Source: Coprinopsis marcescibilis
Lineage: Eukaryota; Basidiomycota; Agaricomycetes; Agaricales; Psathyrellaceae
Length of the DNA stretch: 27,179 bases
Assembly (NCBI GenBank): GCA_004369085.1
Contig: ML210444.1
Coordinates: forward strand, 1 to 27,179
Direction of reading: 5' to 3'
The notes under the pieces are model-generated. The model saw only the letters and a program-made list of their open reading frames with translations, ran no database searches and was not told where the DNA came from. The translations under genes and the position numbers were made by a program. Position 1 is the stretch's first letter, and every line of letters starts with the position of its first letter. This document shows, piece by piece, positions 1 to 9,899 of this stretch.

Positions 1-323
1 CTCACGAGGACGGACCCAATCTCAAGGAGGTCTGACACAAGCTTGAACAGCGGGACGTACGAGTCCAGCTTCTCCCACAGACAGTCGAGTGCAGGGCCTT
101 TGAAGGTGTGCGACACCAATGACAGCTTCAGCAGCTGGTCACGGTTGTCTTTGAGCTTTGTGATAATTGCCTTCAACAAGGCTTTATCTGCGAAGACGCT
201 GTCACGCGACGATGCGGTTGTCCAATCCACGGCCACGGATGGGATACCATGGCCCGGTTGATCGCTCATAGGAGCCCCGTTGATAGCGTGCTGAGTGTGA
301 CTCTCGACATCAGGGTCTGACAT
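1..323 (-). CDS. F-box-like protein, first exon only (cut by window edge)
   Basis: The frame opens at ATG 323-321 and runs to codon 106 at base 6. A splice donor GTGAG then occupies bases 5-1, so exon 1 is complete and the rest of the gene lies outside the window. The second half of the exon reads LLKLSLVSHTFKGPALDCLW, the end of a fungal F-box. The gene at 955-2731 has the near-identical LALVSTTFKGPALDILW in the same place, and its intron falls at the same codon and phase (phase 0, just after the F-box). F-box proteins of this type usually act as substrate adaptors of SCF ubiquitin ligases, so a nuclear or cytosolic adaptor role is inferred from family only. The target cannot be predicted. 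The two genes are head-to-tail paralogues. Confidence 0.75.
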   Translation of the reverse strand, partial: MSDPDVESHTQHAINGAPMSDQPGHGIPSVAVDWTTASSRDSVFADKALLKAIITKLKDNRDQLLKLSLVSHTFKGPALDCLWEKLDSYVPLFKLVSDLLEIGSVLV

Positions 324-954
324 CTGGTAAAGAAGTGACGAGTGGGTGGGTGATATAACAAAATTCTCTGCGAAGACGATGAAAGGAAGGGCAATCTTCG
401 GACGAAGAGAACGAAGGATGAAATCAGTTGGAGAATCGATTCATCCCCTCGCTTTGTACATGTTTTCAGCAGTGGGCTTCAGATTGGACTTTTTTTAGAA
501 CATCGCGCTCAATCCGAACCCAGATGTCATCACGTTTGTCTCCTACTGCCGTCGAGCTGATTAGGCTCAGAGGCTCAGCTGGGTAAGTTAGCTGAACTTG
601 ATAGGTAGATTATCTCGCGAACTGGCACAATGTCATCCAGCCGGAGGTCACAAGGCGATCTCAGTGCAGAATGTGCTGCACCAGTGGCCGAAAGTTGGCT
701 TTGAAGGCCACTCAATGAGAACACCCGACATCTGAGACAATCTTAGTGTGATCCCAGATACCCAGGAGCCAGCGCTGGAGGTTTGGAGTACTTTTAAATT
801 TGAACTAATGCTGACGGCTTTCGAAAATGGCAGCTATCCCTCGGTTTGAGTAAGTTGGCACCAGGCAAACAAGTCACAGTAAACGTAAGCCGTGATTGCT
901 TTCATGATTGCTTTTCACGCCATTCCAGCTCAGATTTTCCATTAGACATTGCAG
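324..954. other. Intergenic spacer between the two F-box paralogues
   Basis: No credible coding frame was found on either strand. The stretch must hold the promoter of the left gene, which is read leftwards from 323, and the 3' untranslated region of the right gene, which ends at 955. I see no clear TATA box, repeat or RNA gene. Confidence 0.5.
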
Positions 955-2731
955 CTACAAGGAGTGGTTCATATGAATCCGCAACAATCTCGCGTCACTC
1001 CTCAACCGGTTGATGAGCTTCCAGCTCTGGGCCTGTTCCTCCCGAAACGGATTGTCTACCCTATCAGTGTAAGCTTGGATACTCGCGAGATTGGGGAAGG
1101 TTCTATCTAGGAACTGGGCGATGGTGAGATGATCCATCGGCGGGAACCTTGTGTTGCGCGCTTCTACCACAACCAATTCTCGGAGCGCACATTGGGTGTG
1201 TTCTGTTTGGGAGAAAAGACGTGCACCGCCGTCGTCAAGAGCTTCTGTACTCGAGTTGAGGCGGAGTTGAAGGCTTTCGAGACCTCCCAGGTTTCGGGCC
1301 ACATAGTCGACGGTGCGGAGGGTTTGTGGTGGACAAAAGAAATCCGCTTTCGGTAGATGTATAGTCCGGAGTGGGTCGATGAATTGCGGTGAATTGACGC
1401 GTATACGGGATATCCTGTGCTTGATCATTTTCTCCAAGAAAGAATCTTCGGTGGTTTCGTCATCATCAGCGATCCAGGCCTCAATTCGAATGTCTTCTAG
1501 CGTAGGCACCGCAAATAAACCTTTGAGGACATACGGCGGGATGCGGATTTCGCTTCCTCTTTTCACACTCCACGGCTGAAGCACGACGGTCTTAAGGGAT
1601 GGAGCCTGGGAGGCACGTTCCCTAATTCTGCGAGCACCGGAAGTCGAGAAGTTACAGTGGAATATGATGGTCAAGTGCGTCATATGATCGAGGAGAGAGT
1701 CCGGGTATCCCGGGAGAACGCTGGACCGCCCATTTCGCAAGGCCGGTCCAACAACATCCACCTTCAGGCGAACCGACTTTAGGTTTGAGTAGGCGGGACT
1801 GGCGGAAACAGACAGAGTCGGTTTATGCTTGTTGACTAGATCACAGATTCTGACGTCCATCTCGAGTTCGCGAAGGTTTCTCAACTGGTCGAGGATGTGG
1901 GAAAGCAAACTTGAGTTGACGCTACGGTGGGGAAGCGCTATAGTCAGCGCCTCCAAATTTGTGAAGGTTTGAATAGAGTCGAAGAATTCGTCGTCGAGTC
2001 CATCGTATGAAGCGGACTTCAAAGAAAGTTTCTTTATGTACGATTTGTGGGATATGAGAGGTACGACCACGATGGGCAGATGAGGTCGGGACAAGGAAGA
2101 ACCCTCAAATTCGACTTCCGACAATGTGGGGGATAGGAGAAGGGTGAAAAGCGACGCTGCGAATTCATCTAGGTGGAGAACGGATACGCGACGTAGGTTG
2201 GGGAGAAAAGGAGCACCTGCGAGCTCCTTCGTCAGTCTCATCAGCACCTGACAGGATACGTTGCTCGGTTGAGCTATCTCCAACTCCCGAATTCTTGTCG
2301 CATACGCGTGGAAGTTCGAGGGGGAAAACTCTCCAGTAGAGTACTATCCCACCGAATAAGTTGTCGCGCTGACCTGGTTTAAAGGGGCGGGCACTCACTA
2401 GTTGGGATTCGATCTCTTGCAGGGGTAACAGTTTAATGAGGGGGAGATATGACTTCATCTTTGACCAGAGGATGTCCAGCGCAGGTCCTTTGAAAGTAGT
2501 CGAGACCAGCGCTAGCCCCAACAGCTGACCCTGATTGTAAGAGTGATTGCCGAACGCGGAGAAAATCTCCGCCAAAAGGTAGGAATCTGCAAGGACTTTG
2601 TTGCGCGGGGACGGTGATTCGTCCAAGAGGCTGGTGCGTATGCATGGGTTGGTCCCCGGCCCTAGGTCATCTGACGCGGACGTCTCACCCATGAGGTTGG
2701 TCTGTGGATTGTCGGTCGTAGAGTCGGGCAT
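955..2731 (-). CDS. F-box-like protein with leucine-rich C-terminal region
   Basis: This is a two-exon gene: exon 1 is 2731-2399, intron 2398-2329 (GTGAGT...AG, 70 nt, phase 0) and exon 2 is 2328-955, giving about 568 aa. The start is the ATG at 2731. The F-box lies around residues 45-105 and contains LALVSTTFKGPALDILW. After the intron the frame continues FSPSNFHAYATRIRELEIAQ, the usual link between the F-box and the long repeat-like C-terminal part of basidiomycete F-box proteins. The rest has irregular leucine-rich segments such as LRNLRELEMDVRI and NLGGLESLQLRLN, consistent with a degenerate LRR solenoid that would bind a substrate for SCF-type ubiquitin ligation. This role is inferred from the family. 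The intron was placed by matching frame and splice sites. The gene is a tandem paralogue of the one at 1-323. Confidence 0.85.
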
Positions 2732-2995
2732 TATTGTCTGTTACTGGTCTAATTCCTATGAGCAATGGTCGGTGGAGAGTGACAGGTCACAGTCGAATCA
2801 ATCGTCAGATCGATTGAATCGATTGTTATATTTGCTTGTACATGTATGAACCTGAGGGCATTGAGTTGAGCGTCTAACACACCGTGTTCGGTTTGCGTCG
2901 TAAGAATGAACTCCGGAGTCCGAGCCTCCGAGGACTTATCATTATACGAGCTTTAGCACAATTTAGCTGAGATTTATTAAGCCCGCGCCCGACGC
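2732..2995. other. Spacer between F-box gene and left inverted repeat
   Basis: This stretch holds the presumed promoter of the F-box gene that starts at 2731, including an AT-rich segment with repeated CGATTGAATCGATTG-like words around 2810-2825. No coding frame or RNA gene is visible. It should contain the host DNA next to the left end of the candidate KDZ element. Confidence 0.4.
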
Positions 2996-3090
2996 CGATT
3001 AAATACCAGAGCAGGCGCTTGAATTAATCACCAGATGCTGGAGGGATTATCCATAATACCCGGTTGAACCCTCGAAGGATTATCCATAAT
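2996..3090 (+). repeat. Left imperfect inverted repeat of KDZ element
   Basis: The last third aligns almost perfectly with the complement of 13884-13912. It contains two direct copies of GGATTATCCATAAT at 3044-3057 and 3077-3090, 33 nt apart, which could be transposase-binding sites. The outer part is more diverged but keeps GATTAAA at the same distance as in the right arm. Confidence 0.6.
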
Positions 3091-3312
3091 GTATGGATAC
3101 CTTATAAGGCCACGATTCACACTGCTCGAAGCGTCCTGCCGATGGATCCGCAGCGGCAACTGAACGCAGCATGAACGAGCGCACTGGGCGCATCATTCTC
3201 ACCCCCTTTTGGACGTTCCTGTCTTCCGTGTCTCCCATGTCTGTCTTCCGCGTCTCGATGTTCCCAAAAACAAAACAAACAAACAAAAATCAATTGATTA
3301 AAACATAAAAAG
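3091..3312. other. Spacer downstream of KDZ transposase
   Basis: This is non-coding sequence between the left repeat and the transposase stop codon. It contains a duplicated TGTCTTCCGYGTCTC word around 3221-3258 and a short (AAAC)n run at about 3268-3290, which would lie in the 3' untranslated region of the transposase. Confidence 0.4.
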
Positions 3313-6300
3313 TTACAAGCCTGTGTATTCATCGCCAGGGATATCCGTACACTCCACCAACTTTTTCGCCTTGTTTGAGTTATTGACAATAAAAGTACCC
3401 AGCTGCGTATCAAGACTACCCCAGACATCCTTGGCTGATTTGATCATCGCGCGGCGAATCGAAGCCTGCCGGCGGGCGTATGCAACCTTTCCATTCCGTA
3501 TGTCCTGGAGTTGTGCCACCTCTCGCTGATAGATTTCGGGAACGTTGTTCCACAAGGTGGGAGTCGGCGCCACCAAAGTCTTCGGCGACAACCACAGTGA
3601 TGCTCGGTCATCCCATTCAGTTGCCTCCCACTCGAATGTCACCAATACTCGCCGCAGCTCCTCTGACAACAGCATACATTCTTCCTGCCACCTGTGGGCA
3701 CGCGCCCTGCTCTTGCACCACTCGATGCGCAGATCTGTAGGAGAGGTTAATATCCGAATGTGAAATAAAGCAAATAGATACCGGATTGGGTGATCTCATC
3801 CTCATCATCTCCGGTACCTGCTGTTGTCCAAATCCACGTCAGCTTTTTGCTCCCTTCACCGCCATCCGCGTCGCTTGTAAGGCCACGGACGTCGGCTTCT
3901 TCGAGAGGCTTGAGATTTCGTTCCCATTCGAGATTCTTCGTGACACTAGAGAGATTGGAAATTGTCGCACGGATCTGTCGGTACTTGGTCGCGGTGGTGT
4001 TGATGTTGTCCGTGACCGTTTGGATCGTCGCGTTGCTCTGGGTGCTCATGCGCGTTCCGCGGGAATACCGTTTCTGGGAGTTATACATGTGGGAGCGGAA
4101 AAGGAGATAGTTGCGGAGCTGTTGGAGGGTAGTTTCAGCCTGCGCTATCCGATACTGTTGTTCGCACCGAATCAATCGCGTATCGGGATTTGCACTGCCA
4201 CACAGGGCAGACGGAAGAAACAAGGGAATGGCATAGACTGGGTCAGGTGGTCCATCAGTCTCCTGCCTTGCCCTCCGTTTCGCGACAGCTTGAGGCATAA
4301 ACAGTGCCTGGAGGGTGAACCATGCATCAATGCGCCGCTGCAGCGAGTTTGATCGCTCGATAATCCTCGCCCGCTGGATGTCTGTCGAGTGTGTTCCAAG
4401 CCCTTTCTGGTCGGCAGCAAATTTGCGTCTTGTGGGATTGTCAGCCCGCGGCTCCCTCAGGTAAGGTTCCAGAATCCAACTCACTGTGTTTCCTCAATCT
4501 CGATCCCTTGTCGAATGAACGCACTCGGCGTCACATCTGCATGGACCTCAACGAGATCCCCTGAAGCAATGGCTGCAGCATCCTCCTCAGCCAGACGACG
4601 CCGAACTTCACCCGCAGAGAGGACTAAATTGGGTTTGTTTATATCAACCATGGGAAAAGAAGAAAAGAACAATGAACCAACATACCCGATTTAGTAACTA
4701 CAAACGGGTTCTCATTATCTTCAGGATCAGATTCCCAATCCCAAACCAGATTTGTCCACTCTGTTACGGACTTCTTGGGGAGGGCCTCCGTGAAATCGAG
4801 GAACGCATCGACCTGAATCCGCCGCATCTTGATAGCTTCCTTTGCTCGCTCTTTCAGGGTTGATGCTAAAAACGGGGGTTGAGAATCTTCAATCAAAGAC
4901 AACCAACTTCCTAAAACGCACTGATAGACACAATTTTCGTCCAGTTCATGTCACCGAAATGGTCGTCGAGCGTGTCTCGCCTTGAGCCTGGACCCATTTC
5001 TTTCGTGCTGGATGCGAGCTCGTTAGACAGGGAGAAGTTCCGTTCAGGTGCTTCTCCGTCGGTTCTTCCAACCCCTGGGGTGTAGTTGAATGAGAAACGA
5101 GGCTGGCAGCTGAGGACGTGGGCAGGGAGGTGAAATTTGGGGACCAGAAACAGGAAGGAGTGACCCCGGTCAAACGGGTTCAAATCCTCTGGATACGAGT
5201 CACAGCGTCCCTCAAATCCGCCCCCGTATTGGCAGCCTATGTCGTACGACGCAGTGACGAGCTCTGGCGCATTCTCCTTCAGCGTCGACAGCAGTATATA
5301 ATCCATGTTAACGTATCTGAATAAGAATGAGTTCAAATCACTGCGGAAATTTGAGGGATGCACACCTTTCTCCTTTTTGTAGATCACCGCAGCCAAGAGG
5401 TCGTCTTAACTCGTGACGACTGCATATAGTCAGGCCCAATCCACTCGCTGCCAGACCCTTCCCTCCTCGGATATGCGCAGATTTGATCGCGTCGTAATTA
5501 CTGCAAGTGCTCTTCTCTTGTATGTTGTTCCCGTGCTCCTCAAGAAAAGCCCTAAACTTCTTCTCCTCGACAACGTACGCGATGCCATGGTTGAGACCCG
5601 GATCCCGTTCGTCGCTTGACACATCCCGTCGTTTTAACCGGAAGTTGGCATCGATAGACATGAAAAGACGATAAAGAAACCTGGTTGGTATGAGTATCCA
5701 AAACTTTGTGTCTGGTACACAAAAGGCTTACCTTGTTGACAGGGCCCGGTTCTTCCAGTTTTTGGGTATATTTATTCCAGGCCGAGGGCATGCGGGACAG
5801 TGCAAAGCACAATCACCCGATTTCATGTTTCCAGACCCCCCAATGAGGTGGCCAACTCCACTCCTCTTCAGCAGCCGGATATGACGCCAAACGTGTATCA
5901 TTCGTAAGAATGACGCATATCGATCCTGTATAACCACCAATCATCAGCTAGTTTATCAATTGAAGCTAGAGGCAGACTCACCGGAACATTGACCATCCCT
6001 GAGTTGTTGGTACGCCTCACCAAGGCCCTGACAAACTCATAGGGGGTACATTTGGAAGTGAACGATAACATTTGAAACGTCTCTAGGACATTAAATGTTG
6101 CTGCTGTAAGAGGGTTGGTTACCGTGGCGGGGAATAGTCGGTGTCGGAGGAGCTGAACAACGTGCGGAGGCGATGAAGGGCAGCCACAAAAATCGAGGCC
6201 AACCTGGGAGATTCCATCGATGTGAACCACAACAAACTCATCTCCGGTGGCGCAAAGAGGGCGGGGACAGGGCTGTCCTGGTACGTGGCCCAGTTGAACT

Positions 6301-7105
6301 CGAAGGCCAAGCTTCTTCAGGCTCGTAGGTTCGAAATGCGAACCTTTCCACTCCTGGACAGTGTTCAGCTCCTGCAAATGCTGTCGAAGAATGAAACTTA
6401 CCTGGACAAAATGAAACGGAGCAGTGGAATGTTCCTTCACAACACACGCTTTGCATCGCAGCTGCGTGGCAAAGCATAACCTACAAGAGTACCCCGGTGC
6501 ACTCTCTGTCCCGATGCTCGACAAACAGCCAAAGCATATCTTGCTTTCGCCAGCAGGGGACTCCAAGCGCAGAAACTCGTTCAAGAAACAGTCAACCTCT
6601 GGTATGAATGCAAGGAACGGGATGTCAGACTGAGAAAGGGTCAACATTGCGTTCAGATACTGCATGAATGGCTTACAGGCTGAGCTTTCCGCTTCTCTTT
6701 CATTTCCGAATCCTCTTCCTCATCGTTCCCCTTATCCCTTTCTTTGCTGGTTTCTCCTGGTGTTGCTTGAGCTTTGGGATCGTCTTTTTGCTCAGACGAG
6801 ATGGCGGAAGATCCCCCGGGGAGGTCATCCAAGGTACCAATATCCGGGATGCCTTGGAACGATTCTTGGAGCATCACATACACGTCCGCCAACACTTCTT
6901 GTCGATCCGAGCCTTTTGCTTTGACTGGAGAAGGTGGGATGGCAAAGGTGCTTTCAGAAATCGCGATGGTGCTCCTGTCCACCTGGTGCATTGACACATG
7001 CGCCTCTGTTGTCCGCTCTGACATCTCCTCGTTCTCTGATGGAGGGGTGTACCACGAGTAATTCCCCTTTCTCACCCTTTTGCCTTGTGAACGGTTGGAC
7101 TTCAT
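3313..7105 (-). CDS. KDZ transposase with CxC2 cysteine-cluster domain
   Basis: Ten exons join in frame to 1106 aa: 7105-6677, 6629-6402, 6353-5982, 5925-5732, 5680-5366, 5316-4922, 4865-4686, 4623-4485, 4428-3782 and 3734-3313. All nine introns are GT-AG, 47-62 nt. Residues 1-143 form a charged, disordered head. A CxC2 zinc module follows: CFGC at 175-178, then further CxxC pairs, FCGCPSSPPH near 275 and CPACPRPGINIP near 386. The KDZ core carries the family blocks IDANFRLKRR (D418), ASYDIGCQY (D538), KFHLPAHVLSCQ and GRTDGEAPER (E601), which likely supply the acidic catalytic residues. The last 400 residues are the helical KDZ tail with LRIEWCKSRARA. The enzyme should cut and rejoin element ends in the nucleus. 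No frameshift or stop was found. The start is the first ATG in frame (the MKSNRSQGKR head). Confidence 0.93.
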
Positions 7106-7142
7106 CAGATGAGGGTTTGGAAGAAGGTGTAATTGCGGGCAC

Positions 7143-7182
7143 AATGATCAGATACCAGGGAGAATGATCAGATACCAGGGAG
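7143..7182. repeat. Two tandem copies of a 20-nt unit upstream of KDZ gene
   Basis: The unit AATGATCAGATACCAGGGAG occurs perfectly at 7143-7162 and 7163-7182, 38 nt upstream of the transposase start codon, and a partial third copy (AATGA) follows. It lies in the 5' leader or promoter of the transposase gene. Confidence 0.85.
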
Positions 7183-7403
7183 AATGAAACAAAACGACCC
7201 CCAGAGTAAACAAACATTGAAACTCAGCCTTCCCCATTTGGATCTATCGCTGGAACACAACGGAACACAGCATCGACATATCCAATGGTTTTTTGTCTTG
7301 TTGTACGCAGAGTGCGACCGCAAATAGATAGTTCAAGATACGTATACATCATCATACATCGCGAATTTACAGAACTAATCAAATTCAAATGTTACAGAAC
7401 TAG

Positions 7404-8405
7404 TCAAATCTCCTTGCCATCGGAATTGAAGACAGTGCGAGAGCCACGGGTTGAGGTGGAGGGCCTGTCATTGCGACGGCTGGGACCAGGGCCATCATCC
7501 TTCAAAGACCCATGAACCATTTTCGGGAACTCGTAGAGAGTGAGAGCCACGATGTCGCAGTCTGTGTCCTCAGACTCTGTCTCGACAGTGGCCCCCTTTG
7601 CTTTGACCTTGCTGGTCCTCGCCTTCTTGGTCTGGTTGATCGGGGACCTCCTACCAGAGCACAACCTTTTGCGAGGTTCCTTGGGGGCAGAGGCCCTCTT
7701 TTTGGCAACACCCTCTTCGTCAACGGTGATGCCCTTTTCGTCACCACCCTTTGGCTCTTGAGCAGCATGGCCAGCAGCCTTGGGTGGATAAACAATCAAA
7801 GGCTCGCTGTCGAGTCCTTGATAGGTGTAGGCACCAGGTCTCTGAAAAGAAATAAAGTGAGTAATCCATCGATAAACCAGATAAACCAGTGTGGCCACTT
7901 ACACCGAAGTTCTCTTCGTGCAATGCTTGCAGTTCAGCAAGCTCAACCCTGAGTCCATGCTACACAATGCAAACATGAGTCTTTTGATGAGCGTAACAAC
8001 AGGACAACTTACCGAAACCACACCCCAGCGAGTTTTGTTCAGAGAGAACATTTGACGCCAGTCAATCTGGGGCACAAGGTTTGTGCAGGCAGCTCGGCGC
8101 CACATCACGACACGTTCAATGAGCTACGAGGGAATTGTTGGTGACCAACCCGCAGCACCGATGCATATTGTCTAACTTACCGTTCTTTTCCCTCTCACTC
8201 GAGTGCTGTACGTATCCCTTGGCTCAGCAGGCTCAGGGAACATGCGAAAGAAGATGATATCCAACGCTGCCAAGTAGCGTGGTAATTCACCTTGTTTCTC
8301 AGCCTGGTTATAGAAGACTGCCGCATCTTCCACAAAGGTTATCTCTTTCTTCGACATGACAATCTTTACTTTGCCAATGGAGATTTCGATTGAAGAGGGC
8401 ATCAT
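7404..8405 (-). CDS. Unknown 276-aa protein, basic C-terminal half
   Basis: Four exons join in frame: 8405-8181, 8123-8013, 7959-7903 and 7841-7404, with GT-AG introns of 57, 53 and 61 nt, all phase 0. The start is ATG 8405, with a second in-frame ATG immediately after it. A pyrimidine-rich leader at about 8500-8570 and a possible 5' UTR intron, 8465-8411 (GTGAGC...ATAG), lie upstream. The N-terminal ~140 residues look globular, with words such as EISIGKVKIVMSKKEITF, YLAALDIIFFRMFPEP and IERVVMWRRAACTNLV. The C-terminal half is low-complexity with basic clusters like KKRASAPKEPRKR that could be nuclear localisation signals, then an acidic VETESEDTDCD stretch. I do not recognise a named domain. 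Its place next to the KDZ gene, inside the same inverted repeats, suggests transposon-borne cargo or an accessory factor. Confidence 0.8.
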
Positions 8406-8853
8406 GAGGACCTATGGTCGATGTACCAGTCAGTATGTCCGCTTTAAACAATAACAGAGAGCTCACAAAGTTTCGTAGGCCACAGCTAGTGGTTCTTGGA
8501 AGATTTTTTCGATAAGGAAAGGGAGGTGGGAGACAGGGAGTGGGGGAGAGGATGGAAAGGAACTGGGAAATTGAACCAAGCACTCTTAAAAGTGGGCCCC
8601 TGTTTGGAATTTTCGAAGTTTGATCCCGTCAAACTCGAACTTGCTCAACATATTTATGCATTTTAGGCACAATGTACCCCTCTAGAAATCCCAGAAAAAG
8701 TGCAGAAAAAGTCGTCCAAAAATTCTCTTTCTGTGCATGTATTTTTCTCGCCAAACGGCACAGTCCTAGTATAAAAATCAGACGAAGCAAAACCGTGAAT
8801 TGTGTTTGCTATTGACTTTAGCAAGCATTCCAGGTTACCTTTCGATTTATATC
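8406..8853. promoter_or_regulatory. Divergent promoter region with TATA box at 8770-8777
   Basis: This 448-nt gap separates two divergently read genes. TATAAAAA at 8770-8777 sits 77-84 nt before the ATG of the plus-strand gene, a plausible distance for a fungal core promoter. The minus-strand side has a long pyrimidine tract in its leader. No other coding frame is convincing here. Confidence 0.5.
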
Positions 8854-9604
8854 ATGGGACGCAAGCGCAAATACAATACCCCTGAAGAAAAGGCAGAAGC
8901 ACATCGCCTGGCCAGTAAGAAACACTATGAAAGGTATTTCCTCTCTTAATTCGTCACATTACATGCTATAATGCCCTCTAAAATGTTTCTAGATTCCGAA
9001 ACAGTATCAACCAGAACAGGCGAGACGAATATCACTCAAACAGCTCCAAAAGGTAAACATTTTGTTGCAATAAGGCTCGCCCGACTTCACGAGTCCCCAG
9101 AGAATCCCCTTCAAAGAGTTCCAGTGGCACAGACAAGACTGCGAAACCCAAAAACAAGTATGTTCAACCAAAGTCACCGCTAATTAGATCTACTGATGAC
9201 ATCATTGTAGAGTTGAATTCTGGCTTGACAGAGCTCGAAAGCTACCAAATAAACTTGAGGAGATCCTAGGGGCCCCTCCTAAAGTCGCTCTCGAGGAGCT
9301 ATGCCGTGACTTCAGAAGTGGAACTCCCGAAGTTGCAGCAGAAACACAGGCTGTGTTGGTTTCTCTCCTTGAGAAACTTCAAAGTCTGCGAAAAGTCGTA
9401 AAATGCTACACTGACCATGTTCTGACCCTTGCTGGTGACAATGAGGACTATCGCCAGGTCACTAAGCTTTGCGAAATCGTTGAGAGCATCCAGATAGGGG
9501 TGGATGACCTCTATCTCTTCACCAGGGATCCTGAGGGGCAAACCGCTGTGGCAGATGCGTACAAGGAGAGGTTCTTCATCTTCCAGACCTCATGTTGGCC
9601 TTAA
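8854..9604 (+). CDS. Unknown 196-aa protein with basic MGRKRKY-type N-terminus
   Basis: Four exons join in frame: 8854-8933, 8993-9052, 9101-9157 and 9211-9604, with GT-AG introns of 59, 48 and 53 nt. The N-terminal exons encode a strongly basic segment (GRKRKYNTPEEKAEAHRLAS, then HYERFRNSINQNRRDEYH) that resembles a DNA-binding or nuclear-localisation helix. A Ser/Lys-rich linker (ESPSKSSSGTDKTAKPK) follows. The C-terminal exon is mostly helical, beginning VEFWLDRARKLPNKLEEIL, with leucine-rich helices around LVSLLEKLQSLRKVV. I do not know a named family. From general recollection, short proteins with this kind of head are numerous in agaric genomes, as expected of mobile DNA. A TATA box lies upstream. 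The gene is convergent with the 218-aa gene. Confidence 0.8.
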
Positions 9605-9899
9605 TTAATTTCTGTAGCCCTCCTAAATGGATCCACCTACTTCTTCTGCATGATTCTCATTGTTCACTTGAATATCTTCCGCACGATTCTTATTGTTCAC
9701 TCAAATGGTTCAGGAAGGGCAAACGCGGATGTATATATTGGGGAGGGGCACAGAACGCAAGTACAAATCGGTAGATACAAAACGCCGGGGACGCAGCACG
9801 AGACAGACTGAGACACAAGAGATTATACACATGCAAGGTGGGAAGCGCCTGGAAGGCGCTTAGAAAGGAAAGCCCGAAGACGTGATCCGCGGTCAGCTG
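9605..9899. other. Convergent 3' spacer with a 33-nt-spaced duplication
   Basis: This lies between two convergent stop codons. The segment CATGATTCTCATTGTTCACT at 9649 recurs with few changes at 9682 (CACGATTCTTATTGTTCACT), a local tandem duplication with a 33-nt period. A TATATAT-like word is at 9730-9737. Nothing coding was found. Confidence 0.5.

Noticed and set aside
43..261. Plus-strand 72-codon open frame
   Set aside because: It lies opposite the F-box exon, whose frame has clear family words and a matching paralogue.
3786..4352. Plus-strand 188-codon open frame
   Set aside because: It is antisense to the KDZ helical tail, which shows strong family motifs on the minus strand.
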